A DNA stretch of 64,000 nt from Xiheicaenibacterium sp046351325 (GCA_046351325.1 JAXLYR010000026.1:31054-95053); one strand, 5' to 3'; shown: positions 7,834 through 16,439, numbered from the stretch's first letter. A program made the numbers and translations. The notes: a model not told the origin generated them from the letters alone.

Positions 7834-9090
7834 ATGGATCTCTCCCTCGCGACCCGCTTGTCGCTCGCCGACTTTCACGCGCCCGAGACGGACGACCCGC
7901 TCGAGCCGCCGCCGGATTACGTCGCGTGGCGGAACGCGACGACTTGGGCGACTGGCTTCTACGAGAAGAGCTTGCTCGGACCGCCGACGCCCCGGACGGA
8001 GCTCGACGTCGGAGGAGCGCCTCGCAAGATCCTCAACTTCGCTTCTTACAATTACCTAGGTCTAGCGAAGCACCCCGACACGATCGCGGCGGCGAAGCGC
8101 GCGCTCGACGACTACGGCACAGGCGCTTGTGGCTCGCCGATCCTCTCCGGGATGACCGATCAGCACCGCGCGCTCGAGCGCGCGCTGTCGGCTCACCTCG
8201 AGCGTGAGTCGACGATGCTCTTCAACAGCGGCTTCGGTGGCGGGCTCGGCGCGCTGCAGGGCCTGCTGCGCAAGGGAGACGTCGCGATCGTCGACGCGAA
8301 GGCGCACATGTGCCTGCTCGACGGCGTGAAGCTCTCGGGCGCGACGCTCGCGACGTTCGATCACAACGACCCCGCGGCGCTCGAGAAGGTCCTCGAAAAG
8401 ACGCGCGGCAAGCGGCGCCTCCTCGTCGTCGAGGGGATCTACTCGATGGACGGCGACATGGCGGACCTGCCGCGCCTCTTGCCACTCGCCGAGGCGCACG
8501 GCGTCCACGTGTTCATCGACGAGGCGCACTCGATGCTCGCGGTCGGCCCGCGCGGCCGCGGCGTCGCCGCGCACTACGGGATGCACGAGCGCGTCGCGGT
8601 CCAATACGCGACGTTCTCGAAGTCCTTCGCGGGCGTCGGCGGCTTCGTCGCGACGAAGAAGGAGACGCTCGACTACGTGCGCTACTACGCGAACCCCTAC
8701 GGGTTCTCGTGCGCGCTGCCGCCGGCTGTGGTCGCGGCGCTCCTCACCGGCCTCGACATCGCGACGCGCGACGACACCCTGCGCGAGCGGCTCGAGAACA
8801 ACGCGACCTACTTCAGGACGCAGCTCACGAACCTCGGGCTGAGCGTCGGCCATTCGACCACGCACGTCGTGCCGATCATCATCGGTGACAACCGCGAGCT
8901 CCTCTACGGCCTGCAGTACGCCATGCTCGCGCGGGGCCTCTTCCTCGCGCCGGTCGACTTCCCGTCGGTGCCGATGGACGAGGTCCGCTTCCGCGCGAGC
9001 GTCACCGCCGCGCACACCAAAGAGGACCTCGACGAGGCGCTCGACATCATCGAGCAAACCATCGTCCGCACGCTTCGGAGGGCCGCATGA
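7834..9090 (+). CDS. alpha-oxoamine synthase (PLP-dependent acyl transferase, SPT/AONS/KBL family)
   Basis: Family members condense an amino acid with an acyl thioester, with loss of CO2, giving an alpha-amino ketone. Examples are serine palmitoyltransferase, 8-amino-7-oxononanoate synthase and CqsA. The 418-residue protein has the PLP lysine in TFSKSFAGVGG (K263), the cofactor-binding DEAHS (D229, H232) and a ring-stacking histidine at H158. It has the family's N-terminal NYLGLAKHP segment and GTGACGSP glycine region. It opens an operon that makes a carrier-bound acyl chain, so a release role is inferred: taking the finished acyl-ACP and an amino acid (Ala, Ser or Gly) to form a long-chain amino ketone. 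The amino acid cannot be read from sequence. Its stop overlaps the next start (ATGA). Confidence 0.92.
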   Translation: MDLSLATRLSLADFHAPETDDPLEPPPDYVAWRNATTWATGFYEKSLLGPPTPRTELDVGGAPRKILNFASYNYLGLAKHPDTIAAAKRALDDYGTGACGSPILSGMTDQHRALERALSAHLERESTMLFNSGFGGGLGALQGLLRKGDVAIVDAKAHMCLLDGVKLSGATLATFDHNDPAALEKVLEKTRGKRRLLVVEGIYSMDGDMADLPRLLPLAEAHGVHVFIDEAHSMLAVGPRGRGVAAHYGMHERVAVQYATFSKSFAGVGGFVATKKETLDYVRYYANPYGFSCALPPAVVAALLTGLDIATRDDTLRERLENNATYFRTQLTNLGLSVGHSTTHVVPIIIGDNRELLYGLQYAMLARGLFLAPVDFPSVPMDEVRFRASVTAAHTKEDLDEALDIIEQTIVRTLRRAA

Positions 9091-10055
9091 GATCGCTCGT
9101 CGGCGACGCGCCGGTCGTGTTCATGTTCCCGGGGCAGAGCTCGCGCGACCCGGAGATGTTCTCGAGGCTCGCGGCCCACGCGCCCGACGAGACGCGCCTC
9201 GTGCTCGGCGTCGCGTCCGAGCTCGTCGGGCGAGACCTCGCGGCGCACTATCAGCCCTCGAACGGCGCGGGGATGTTCGCGACGAACCTCGACGTGCAGC
9301 TCGCGGTGTTCCTCGCGAACCACGCGCACCTGCTCGCCGCGATGCGCTCGGGGCTCGACGCGCACCTCTCGCTCGGGCTCAGCCTCGGGGAGTTCAACCA
9401 CCTCGTTCACATCGGCGCGTTGGATTTTGCCGACGCGATCCGCCTCGTCGACGCCCGCGGTCGCGCCTACGACGAGGGTCCGCCGGGCGCGATGGCGTCG
9501 GTCTTCCCCCTCGATCTCGAGGAGGTCGAGGCCGTCGTCGAGCGCGTCCGCGCGCGCGGCCTCGTGCTCGAGTGCGCGAACCTGAACTCGCCCGCGCAGA
9601 CGGTGATCTCGGGCGATCCACGCGCGATCGAGCTCGCGGCCGAGCTCTTCGAGGAGGAGCACGGCATCGACGTCGTCGTGATCGAGCAGCGCATCGCGAT
9701 GCACTCGTCGCTCTTCGCGCCGGTCGGTGACTCGCTCGCGCCCATCTTCGCGAGCGCGCCGTTCCGACGCCCGAGCCGTCCTTACCTGCCCAACGTGCTC
9801 GGCACGTTCGAGCCCGAGCCCTCGGCGGCGAACATCGCCACGCACCTCACGGCGCACGTCTCGTCTCCGGTCCGTTTTCGCCACGCGATCGAGACGATCG
9901 TCGAGCTCGCGCCGAACGCGACGTTCGTCGAGGTCGGGCCTCGCTCGGTCCTCTTCAACTTGCTCTCGCGCAAGTGGCTCCAGAACCGACGCCTGCGCAC
10001 GGACGTCCCGGGGGGCGCACGCGCGGCCGGCGCCGAGCTCACGGTGACCGCGTGA
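9087..10055 (+). CDS. stand-alone malonyl/acyl-CoA:ACP acyltransferase (AT, FabD-like)
   Basis: Loads the extender unit onto the ACP. The 322-residue protein has the N-terminal FPGQSS motif, the nucleophile serine S99 in GLSLGE, Arg124 in ARGRAYDE (equivalent to FabD Arg117, which holds the extender's carboxylate) and His206 in AMHSSLF. The usual GHSLGE is GLSLGE here, with Leu replacing the residue before the nucleophile. The serine and the catalytic histidine further on are intact. Conserved Arg124 favours malonyl-CoA or another dicarboxylic extender. It overlaps both neighbours by four bases, so it is translationally coupled within the operon. Confidence 0.9.
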   Translation: MRSLVGDAPVVFMFPGQSSRDPEMFSRLAAHAPDETRLVLGVASELVGRDLAAHYQPSNGAGMFATNLDVQLAVFLANHAHLLAAMRSGLDAHLSLGLSLGEFNHLVHIGALDFADAIRLVDARGRAYDEGPPGAMASVFPLDLEEVEAVVERVRARGLVLECANLNSPAQTVISGDPRAIELAAELFEEEHGIDVVVIEQRIAMHSSLFAPVGDSLAPIFASAPFRRPSRPYLPNVLGTFEPEPSAANIATHLTAHVSSPVRFRHAIETIVELAPNATFVEVGPRSVLFNLLSRKWLQNRRLRTDVPGGARAAGAELTVTA

Positions 10056-10621
10056 ACCCGCTCGAAGACCTCGCGGGCTGGACACGCCGCGCGAAGAAGT
10101 CGCTCATCTTCGAGCCGGGACCTTCGACCGTCGAGGTGCACCACGGCCGCGCCGAGATCGAGCGGCTCCTGCCGCATCGGCCGCCGTTCCTCTTCGTCGA
10201 TCGCATCACCGCCATCGACCTCGAGCAAAAGGCGATCGCCGGCCGCCGCACGATCGATCCCGCGGACCCGATCTTCGCCGGGCATTTCCCGGGCGCGCCG
10301 ATCTATCCGGGCGTGCTCGGGCTCGAGACGATGGGGCAGCTCGGCATCTGCCTGACGTCGTTCCTCGCGCGCGGCGCGACCGACGTGCCCGAGAGCGTGC
10401 GCCCCGCCGAGGTCCGCGCGCTCCACGTGCACCACGCGACCTTCCAGCGCGAGGTGCTGCCCGGTGACGTCCTCAACATCCTCGCTGTCGCGCTCACCCG
10501 CGACGACTTCGGCGCGATCTGCGCCGGCCAGCTCTCGATCGAACGGAGCTCCGCGCCCCTCGGGCGGGGCGCCGAAACCATCGCGTCGTTCGCGGTCATG
10601 GAGGTGTACTTTGTCGAATAA
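10052..10621 (+). CDS. FabZ-like 3-hydroxyacyl-ACP dehydratase
   Basis: Dehydrates the 3-hydroxyacyl-ACP made by the ketoreductase. It has the hot-dog fold signatures of FabZ: HRPPFLFVDR with catalytic His42, and GHFPGAPIYPGVLGLETMGQ with catalytic Glu92. The length of 189 residues is slightly above FabZ because of an N-terminal extension of about 35 residues. The start is taken as GTG 10052, which overlaps the AT stop (GTGA), in keeping with the coupling seen throughout the operon. A longer reading from upstream would run inside the AT gene and has composition typical of a shadow frame. Confidence 0.9.
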   Translation: MNPLEDLAGWTRRAKKSLIFEPGPSTVEVHHGRAEIERLLPHRPPFLFVDRITAIDLEQKAIAGRRTIDPADPIFAGHFPGAPIYPGVLGLETMGQLGICLTSFLARGATDVPESVRPAEVRALHVHHATFQREVLPGDVLNILAVALTRDDFGAICAGQLSIERSSAPLGRGAETIASFAVMEVYFVE

Positions 10622-11897
10622 GCCTGCGCGCATCGCCGTCACTGGCATGGCGATCAACACGCCGCTCGGGGACACGCACGAGGCCTTCCTCGAGGGTCTG
10701 CTCGCGGGGCGCTCGGCGCTCTCGCGGTGGAAGTGCCTCGACACCTCGAGGATCTACTCGAAGGTCGGCGCCGATCTCTCGGACTACGACATCCAGAAGA
10801 AGGTCGGCTCGCTCGAGGGCGCCGTCCCCGCCGACGTCCACAAACGCCTGCGTCGGCTCGTGTCGAAGGCGCCATGGTCAACCCGCTTGTCCATGTTGCT
10901 CGCGGTCGACGGCATGCGCGACGCGAAGCTCTTCGGCGCAGGCTTGGACATGGATCGGGTCGCCGCGATCGTCGCGGGCCACAACATCAACTTCAACTAC
11001 CAGTACGAGAACCGCCTCACGTTCGCGGACGAGCCCGACTTCATGGACTCGCTGCTCGCGCTCACCGGCCTCGACACCGATCACGCAGGCTCGGTCTCCG
11101 AGGTGCTCGGCGTGCGCGGCCCGATCTACACAGTGGGCGCGGCGTGCGCGAGCGGCAACCACGCGCTCCGCATGGCGATCGACGAGCTCCGCTATCACGG
11201 CATGCAGGCCGCGATGGTCGTCGGCGCGGTGCTCGACTTCTCTCCGGTCGAGCTCCACGCGATGGCCCTCATGGGCGCCATCAGCTACCAGAACTTCCAC
11301 GACGAGCCGTGGCGCGCGAGCCGCCCGTTCGACACGCGCCGCGAGGGCTTCGTGCCTGCGCACGGCGGGGCCACGCTGGTCGTCGAGAAGTGGGACGACG
11401 CGGTCGCGCGCGGCGCGAAAATCTACGCAGAGGTCCTCGCCGTCGAGTGCAACGCCGACGGCAACCACCTGCCGCAGCCCTCCGCCGAGGGCCAGGCGCG
11501 CCTCATGCGCCGCACGCTCGAGGTCGCTGGGCTCGCCCCGACCGACGTCGACTACGTGAACGCGCACGCGACCTCGACGCCGCTCGGTGACCTCACCGAG
11601 GTCAGCTCGATCAAGACCGTCTTCGAGGAGCACGCGAAGAAGCTCAAGATCAACGCGACCAAGTCGATGCTCGGCCACACCTGCTGGGCCGCCCCGACCG
11701 TCGAGAGCGTCGCCGCGATCCTCCAGATGAACGCCGGCGTGCTCCACCCGAGCATCAACATCGACGAGCTCGATCCGGCGGTGGATCTCGACGTCTGCGC
11801 GCGCGGCCCCGTGAAGCACCGCATCGAGGTCTGCATGAAGAACTCGTTCGGCTTCGGCGGCATCAACTCCGTCAGCCTCTTCCGGAGGGCGCCGTGA
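10611..11897 (+). CDS. beta-ketoacyl-ACP synthase (KAS II/KS fold)
   Basis: Performs decarboxylative Claisen condensation of the acyl chain with malonyl-ACP. The 428-residue protein has the full Cys-His-His triad: C179 in GAACASGNH, H319 in NAHATSTPLGD and H356 in GHTCWAAP. The typical PFDTRREGFVPAHGGA region is also present. The start is TTG 10611, six bases after a GGAGG at 10600-10604, overlapping the dehydratase by 11 bases. The next methionine (10647) would cut into the first strand. No chain-length-factor partner or Cys-to-Ser/Gln decarboxylating KS is present in the operon. This single enzyme may therefore do both chain elongation and generation of acetyl-ACP for beta-branching, or it may borrow a KS from elsewhere. 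Confidence 0.92.
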   Translation: MSNKPARIAVTGMAINTPLGDTHEAFLEGLLAGRSALSRWKCLDTSRIYSKVGADLSDYDIQKKVGSLEGAVPADVHKRLRRLVSKAPWSTRLSMLLAVDGMRDAKLFGAGLDMDRVAAIVAGHNINFNYQYENRLTFADEPDFMDSLLALTGLDTDHAGSVSEVLGVRGPIYTVGAACASGNHALRMAIDELRYHGMQAAMVVGAVLDFSPVELHAMALMGAISYQNFHDEPWRASRPFDTRREGFVPAHGGATLVVEKWDDAVARGAKIYAEVLAVECNADGNHLPQPSAEGQARLMRRTLEVAGLAPTDVDYVNAHATSTPLGDLTEVSSIKTVFEEHAKKLKINATKSMLGHTCWAAPTVESVAAILQMNAGVLHPSINIDELDPAVDLDVCARGPVKHRIEVCMKNSFGFGGINSVSLFRRAP

Positions 11898-12634
11898 AGC
11901 TCTTCGTCACGGGCGGCTCGCGTGGCATCGGTGAGGCCATCGTCCTCGCCGCCGCGAAGGCCGGCCACGACGTCGCGTTCACCTATCGCTCCGCCGCGAA
12001 GGACGCCGAGCGCGTGCTCGCTGTCGCGCGCGATCTCGGGCGCGATCGACGTTTCGAGGCCTACGCGCTGGACCAGCGCAGCTCCGCCGCCGTCGAAGAG
12101 GTCGGCGACCGGGTGCTCGACGACTTCGGCACTATCGACGGCGTCGTCGCGAACGCGGGCATGAACATCAACGGACTCGCCGCGAACGTCACCGACGACG
12201 AGTGGTCCGAGGTCATCGACACGAACCTCACGGGGTCCTTCTTCGTCGCGCGCCAGTTCCTCCCGACGCTCATCAAGAACCGCAAGGGTCGTCTCGTCTT
12301 CATCTCGTCGCTCGGTCGCGGTGGCGTGACGGGGCAGGCCGCCTACGCGGCGAGCAAGGCCGGGCTCCTCGGCCTGAGCTCGACGCTCGCGAAGGAGTAC
12401 GGGCGGCGCGGGATCACGAGCAACGTGGTCGTTCCCGGCTTCTTCGACACCGACATGACCCGCGAAGGGATGAGCGAGTCGAACAAGAAGTTCTGGCTCG
12501 AGTACTGCCCGATCGGACGCATGGGCGCACTCGGCGAGGTCGCGAGCGTCGTGATGTTCCTGCTGTCCGACGGCGCTTCGTACGTGAACGGCGAGTCGAT
12601 CGCGGTCACCGGCGGCCTCGATTGGGCGCCTTGA
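11894..12634 (+). CDS. 3-oxoacyl-ACP reductase (FabG-like SDR)
   Basis: NADPH-dependent reduction of the beta-keto group. A classical short-chain dehydrogenase of 246 residues with the TGGSRGIG cofactor loop, NAG motif (VANAGMN), active-site SSLG serine and YAASK (YxxxK), and the C-terminal SYVNGESIAVTGGLDW typical of FabG. GTG start at 11894 overlaps the KS stop by four bases. The YxxxK spacing separates it from the two later SDRs in this operon, which have the wider enoyl-reductase spacing, so it is the best candidate for the ketoreductase. Confidence 0.9.
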   Translation: MKLFVTGGSRGIGEAIVLAAAKAGHDVAFTYRSAAKDAERVLAVARDLGRDRRFEAYALDQRSSAAVEEVGDRVLDDFGTIDGVVANAGMNINGLAANVTDDEWSEVIDTNLTGSFFVARQFLPTLIKNRKGRLVFISSLGRGGVTGQAAYAASKAGLLGLSSTLAKEYGRRGITSNVVVPGFFDTDMTREGMSESNKKFWLEYCPIGRMGALGEVASVVMFLLSDGASYVNGESIAVTGGLDWAP

Positions 12635-12644
12635 GGAGCGAGAC

Positions 12645-13871
12645 ATGCGCGTAGGAATCGAGAAGATCCGGGTTTACCCGACGAGCATGACGCTGCCGAT
12701 GACGCGCCTCTGCGAGGCGCGCCATCACGACCTCGCGGACATCCGCGACGTGATGATGATCGACGAGCGCGCCGTGAATCCTCCTTGGGAGGACCCGGTC
12801 ACGATGGCTGTCAACGCGGCCATGCCCATGCTGACCGAGGCCGACCGCGCGAGCATCGAGCTCCTGCTCGTGTGCAGCGAGAGCGGCGTCGATCAGGAGA
12901 AGCCGATGAGCACCTGGGTGCAGCGCTACCTCGGGCTCTCGTCGAAGACGCGCAACCTCGAGGTGAAGCACGCTTGCTACAGCGGCACGGGCGCCCTGCA
13001 CCTCGCGGCCTCGTGGATCGCCTCGGGGCTCGCGCCGAAGGGAAAGAAGGCCCTCGTCATCACGACCGACCAGAGCCGCATGCACCTCGGCAAGCCCTAC
13101 GAGTTCGTGATGGGCGCGGCCGCGACCGCGATCCTCGTGTCCGCGACGCCGTCGCTCTTCGAGATCGAGCCCGGCAAGAGCGGCGTGCACACGCACGAGG
13201 TGAGCGACCTCACGCGGCCGACCTCGCGCGTCGAGACCGGCAACAGCGAGACGAGCCTGCTCTCGTATTTGGACGGTCTCGACGGCGCGCTCGGGGCCTA
13301 CCTCGAGCGCATCGGCGAGCCGATCGCCTACGACTATTTCAAGCGCAACATCTACCACGTGCCCTTCGGCGGCATGACCCTCCGCGCTTCGCGCGCCGCG
13401 CTCCGCCTCTTCGGCGACTTCACGCGCGCCGAGGCAGACGCGCTCTGGCGCGCGAAGACCCTGCCCTCCCTCGCTTACCTCAAGCGGCTCGGGGGGACCT
13501 ACGCGTCGAGCACGTTCATCGCCCTCACCACGCTGCTCGAGCGCGAGGCCGAGCTCACGCGCGGCGATCGCATCGGCATGTACGCGTACGGGTCCGGCTC
13601 GTGCGCCGAGTTCTGGAGCGGCCTCGTCGGCGAGGGCGCACACGAGGTCGCGGCCGCAGCGAACCTCGGCGCGCTCTGCGACGCGCGCCACGTCCTCACC
13701 GTGCGCGAGTACGAAGAGGCCGAGCGCGAACGCAGCTGTTACATCGACTCGGGCGACTTCGAACCGTCGACGGACGGCTTCGGAGACTTGTACAAACGGG
13801 TGTACGAGGGCGCTGGTCGCCTGGTCTTCAAGGGCGCGCGCGAGCACTACCGCCAATACGGGTGGAGCTGA
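12645..13871 (+). CDS. 3-hydroxy-3-methylglutaryl-ACP synthase homologue (HMGS, beta-branching)
   Basis: In polyketide beta-branching this enzyme adds an acetyl-ACP-derived carbanion to a beta-keto thioester. The 408-residue protein has the catalytic triad at canonical places: Glu79 in CSESGVD, Cys111 in KHACYSGTG and His238 in YHVPFGG. It also has the late GSGSCAEFW segment. S. aureus HMGS has Glu79, Cys111 and His233, so the register is close. A mevalonate role is less likely. No other mevalonate-pathway gene is nearby, and the next genes are two crotonase homologues plus a donor-type ACP, the arrangement of PksG/PksH/PksI/AcpK cassettes. The start follows the ketoreductase by ten bases. 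Confidence 0.92.
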   Translation: MRVGIEKIRVYPTSMTLPMTRLCEARHHDLADIRDVMMIDERAVNPPWEDPVTMAVNAAMPMLTEADRASIELLLVCSESGVDQEKPMSTWVQRYLGLSSKTRNLEVKHACYSGTGALHLAASWIASGLAPKGKKALVITTDQSRMHLGKPYEFVMGAAATAILVSATPSLFEIEPGKSGVHTHEVSDLTRPTSRVETGNSETSLLSYLDGLDGALGAYLERIGEPIAYDYFKRNIYHVPFGGMTLRASRAALRLFGDFTRAEADALWRAKTLPSLAYLKRLGGTYASSTFIALTTLLEREAELTRGDRIGMYAYGSGSCAEFWSGLVGEGAHEVAAAANLGALCDARHVLTVREYEEAERERSCYIDSGDFEPSTDGFGDLYKRVYEGAGRLVFKGAREHYRQYGWS

Positions 13872-14599
13872 TGACACGCGCCGCGACGGTGCTCGTCCCG
13901 CAGTCGCTCGACGCTGGCTCGCTCGAGCTGCTCGAGAACGATCTCGAGCAGGCCTCCAGCGAGGACGCGCGCGTGCTCGTTCTGCGAGGCCGACCGCCCG
14001 CGTTCTGCCGCGGCATGGCCTTCGAGTCGCTGCCCAACGATCCGGTCGAGCTCGAGCGCGCCCTGCAGCGCTTCGCGGCCGTGCTCGCGCGCTTGCACCA
14101 CGCCGCGCGTCCCACCATCGCGGTCGTCGAAGGCGACGCGTTCGGGGGCGGGCTCGGCTTGGCCGCGGCGTGCGATCGCGTGATCGCGACGACCGAGGCG
14201 CGCGTCGCGCTCCCCGAGGCCCTCTTCGGGGTCTTGCCCGGTGTCATCACACCCGTGCTCGCGGGGCGCATGCCCATCCAGAAGCTGAGGCTGATGGCCC
14301 TCGACGGGACCTCGCGCGACGCGAGCTGGGCGCTCGGCGCAGGGCTCTTCGACGAGGTCGTCGACCCGCGCGATCACGGCCGCGCGCGCGCACGCGCGAC
14401 GAGCGCGATGTCGCGCGTCTCGAGCGAGCGCGTGCACGGTCTGCGCAGCTGGTGCGAGGAGGCGCGGCACCTCGGGACCGCCGACGCGCTCGGTCGCGGA
14501 GCTGCGCTCACCTCGGGGCTCTTGCAGGACCCTCGCGTGCGCGCGGCGCTGCGACGCTTCGCCGAAGAGGGCGTCGCGCCCTGGGAGACGCAGCCGTGA
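13871..14599 (+). CDS. enoyl-CoA hydratase homologue, ECH1-like (dehydratase of beta-branching)
   Basis: A 242-residue crotonase-fold protein. Both oxyanion-hole segments are recognisable: PAFCRGMAFES and GDAFGGGLGLAAACDRV. It lies directly after HMGS with a TGATG stop/start overlap at 13869-13873. Position and fold suggest the ECH1 role: dehydrating the HMG-like intermediate to a glutaconyl-type thioester. The real start is ATG 13871; the same frame is open far upstream through the HMGS gene, but that part has shadow-frame composition. Assignment as ECH1 rather than ECH2 rests on order (ECH1 first, as in pksH-pksI) and on lack of the FTPGMGAT motif found in the next protein. Confidence 0.82.
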   Translation: MTRAATVLVPQSLDAGSLELLENDLEQASSEDARVLVLRGRPPAFCRGMAFESLPNDPVELERALQRFAAVLARLHHAARPTIAVVEGDAFGGGLGLAAACDRVIATTEARVALPEALFGVLPGVITPVLAGRMPIQKLRLMALDGTSRDASWALGAGLFDEVVDPRDHGRARARATSAMSRVSSERVHGLRSWCEEARHLGTADALGRGAALTSGLLQDPRVRAALRRFAEEGVAPWETQP

Positions 14600-15336
14600 G
14601 CGTCGCGTTCGTCCAACAAGCCTCCGGCATCGGGATCGTCGAGATGCGCGACACGGCAGGGCGAAACGCGATGTCCGAGCGCTTCGTGCGCGACCTCGCG
14701 CGCGCGCTCGATGAGGCCGCGGCCTGGCAATCCGGCAAGGTCATCGTACTTACAGGATTGTCCGACATCTTCTCGAGCGGGGCCGATCGCGAGACGCTCC
14801 ACGGCCTCGCGAGCGGTCGACTCGCCCCGACCGACATCCTCCTGCCGAAGCTCGTGCTCGACATGCCGATCCCGGTCGTCGCCGCGATGGAGGGGCACGC
14901 CGTCGGCGGCGGCCTCGCGCTCGGGCTCTCGTGTGATCTCGCAGTCCTCGCGCGCGAGAGCCGCTACGGCGCGACGTTCATGAACATGGGCTTCACGCCT
15001 GGGATGGGCGCGACAGGGCTCTTCTCGTGGGCGCTCTCTCCAGCGCTCGTCGCCGAGCTCCTCTTCACCGGCGCGCTCGTGCGCGGCCGCGACCTCGAGG
15101 GCCGCGCCGGCGTGAACGCCATCGTCCCGAAGGCCGAGGTCCTGCCGCGCGCGCTCGACCTCGCCGAGCGCATCGCGGAGAAGCCGCGCCGCGCGCTCGA
15201 GCTCTTGAAGCGCACGCTCAGCCTGCCTCGCCGGCAGGCCTTCGAGAGCACGCTCACCATCGAGTCGCTGATGCACGAGATCACGCTCCGCGATCCCGCG
15301 GCGCGCGCAGGAATCGAGGAGCAACATGCTGAATGA
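14596..15336 (+). CDS. enoyl-CoA hydratase homologue, ECH2-like (decarboxylase of beta-branching)
   Basis: A 246-residue crotonase-fold protein with oxyanion-hole glycines in SSGADRE and GHAVGGGLALGLSCDLAV, and a MGFTPGMGATGLF segment of the kind seen in PksI/ECH2 decarboxylases. Expected to decarboxylate the glutaconyl-type thioester, leaving a methyl branch with a double bond. The GTG start (14596) overlaps the ECH1 stop; upstream in-frame sequence lies inside ECH1. Together with HMGS, ECH1 and the ACP it completes the branching cassette. The exact double-bond position of the product cannot be inferred. Confidence 0.83.
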   Translation: MSVAFVQQASGIGIVEMRDTAGRNAMSERFVRDLARALDEAAAWQSGKVIVLTGLSDIFSSGADRETLHGLASGRLAPTDILLPKLVLDMPIPVVAAMEGHAVGGGLALGLSCDLAVLARESRYGATFMNMGFTPGMGATGLFSWALSPALVAELLFTGALVRGRDLEGRAGVNAIVPKAEVLPRALDLAERIAEKPRRALELLKRTLSLPRRQAFESTLTIESLMHEITLRDPAARAGIEEQHAE

Positions 15337-16156
15337 TCTGCGGGGGAAGGCCGTCGTCGTCACGGGCGGCACGATGGGGATCGGCCTCGCGACCGGTCTC
15401 GCGTTCGCGCGCGAGGGCGCGGACGTCTGGCTCACCTATCGATGGGGTTCGGCCGACGACGACGAGGTCGCACGCGCCTTCACGAGCGAGGGTCTGCCAG
15501 CGCCACACCTCATCCAAGCGGACGCCGCGAACGAGGACGACACGCGCGAGCTCGTCGATCGCATCAAGCAGACGCACGATCGCGTCGAGGCCTTCGTCTC
15601 GAACGTCTCCTTCGCCCTCGTGACGAAGGGGCTCGACGACTACGACCAGCGCGCACTCCACAAGAGCATCGACTACAGCGCGTGGCCGATGTTCGCGATC
15701 CCGCGCCACATGCAGCGCGCGACGGGTCGTTGGCCGCGCTACATCATCGGCCTCTCGAGCGGCGGCCCCGACGCGTTCTACAAGAACTACGACTTCGTCG
15801 CCGGGACCAAGGCCCTCATGGAAGCGCTGTCCCGCTACATGAGCTACCGGCTCTTCGACGAGGACGTTCGCGTCAACGTCGTGCGCTCGCGCCTCGTCCG
15901 CACCGAGTCGCTCCGCGCGACGTTCGGCCCCGACTTCGAAGCCTTCGCCGAGCGCTTCAACATGAAGCGCCAGTTCGTCACCTGCGAGCAGGTCGCGGGC
16001 ACCATCCTCGCGCTCGCGAGCGGGCTCTGCGACGCCGTGAACGGCCAGGTCCTCATGGTCGATCACGGCGCGACGTTCTTCGACAACCTCATGCGCTTCT
16101 ACGCAGAGCGAGACACCCTCGTCCTCGAGAGCGCGCCCAAAGCCCAACAAGATTGA
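15326..16156 (+). CDS. FabL-like enoyl-ACP reductase (SDR with Y-x6-K)
   Basis: A 276-residue short-chain dehydrogenase with TGGTMGIG at its N-terminus. Its active site is Tyr155-x6-Lys162 (in NYDFVAGTKA), the spacing of FabI/FabL enoyl reductases rather than the YxxxK of ketoreductases. The stretch NYDFVAGTKALMEALSRY follows the pattern of Bacillus FabL around its Tyr151/Lys158, and the usual NAG motif is NVS, also unlike FabG. A role in reducing the alpha,beta double bond is inferred, either in the normal cycle or after beta-branching. It overlaps ECH2 by 11 bases. A closely related paralogue ends the operon. Confidence 0.82.
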   Translation: MLNDLRGKAVVVTGGTMGIGLATGLAFAREGADVWLTYRWGSADDDEVARAFTSEGLPAPHLIQADAANEDDTRELVDRIKQTHDRVEAFVSNVSFALVTKGLDDYDQRALHKSIDYSAWPMFAIPRHMQRATGRWPRYIIGLSSGGPDAFYKNYDFVAGTKALMEALSRYMSYRLFDEDVRVNVVRSRLVRTESLRATFGPDFEAFAERFNMKRQFVTCEQVAGTILALASGLCDAVNGQVLMVDHGATFFDNLMRFYAERDTLVLESAPKAQQD

Positions 16157-16169
16157 AAGAGAGCTCACC

Positions 16170-16439
16170 ATGAACCGCGATCACGTCCTCACCGTCGTCA
16201 AGAAGCACCTCAGCCAGGCCGTCGACGGACTCTCCGCCGACTCGATCGATCCCTCGCGCTCGATGAAAGACCTCGGCGCCAACAGCCTCGACATCGTCGA
16301 GGTCGTCTCGAGCTCGATGCGCGAGCTGAAGGTGAAGATCCCCCGCTCCGAGCTCTCGAAGCTCACGAACATCGACCAGCTCGTCGATCTCCTCTTCCGC
16401 ACGATCACCGAGCAAGCCGCCGCGAAGGCTTCCCCGTGA
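16170..16439 (+). CDS. acyl carrier protein, donor type of HMGS beta-branching cassettes
   Basis: An 89-residue carrier protein whose phosphopantetheine serine is Ser39 in KDLGANSLD. The following segment (MRELKVKIPRSEL, then TNIDQLVDLL) resembles the stand-alone donor ACPs that partner HMGS (AcpK type), which often read GANS(V/I)DRAE and KIPxxEL. It is the only carrier protein in the operon. It must therefore either carry the growing chain as well as the acetyl donor, or act with a second ACP encoded elsewhere. Thirteen bases separate it from the reductase upstream, and its stop overlaps the next GTG start. The phosphopantetheinyl transferase at 4596-5339 is a plausible activator. Confidence 0.9.
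   Translation: MNRDHVLTVVKKHLSQAVDGLSADSIDPSRSMKDLGANSLDIVEVVSSSMRELKVKIPRSELSKLTNIDQLVDLLFRTITEQAAAKASP

Noticed and set aside
10611..11897. KS considered as a non-condensing decarboxylase (KSQ-like)
   Set aside because: The active-site cysteine (Cys179) and both histidines are present, so condensation is expected.
12785..13868. Long open frame in the second plus-strand frame across the HMGS gene, continuous with the ECH1-like protein
   Set aside because: Arg-rich shadow composition without any domain. The real gene starts at ATG 13871, and the HMGS frame has all catalytic residues at the right places.
12645..13871. HMGS considered as mevalonate-pathway enzyme
   Set aside because: No HMG-CoA reductase, mevalonate kinase or acetoacetyl-CoA thiolase nearby. 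The flanking ECH1/ECH2/ACP set is that of beta-branching.
15326..16156. SDR considered as a second ketoreductase
   Set aside because: The Tyr-Lys spacing is six residues, as in FabI/FabL, not three, and the FabL-like NYDFVAGTK block is present.
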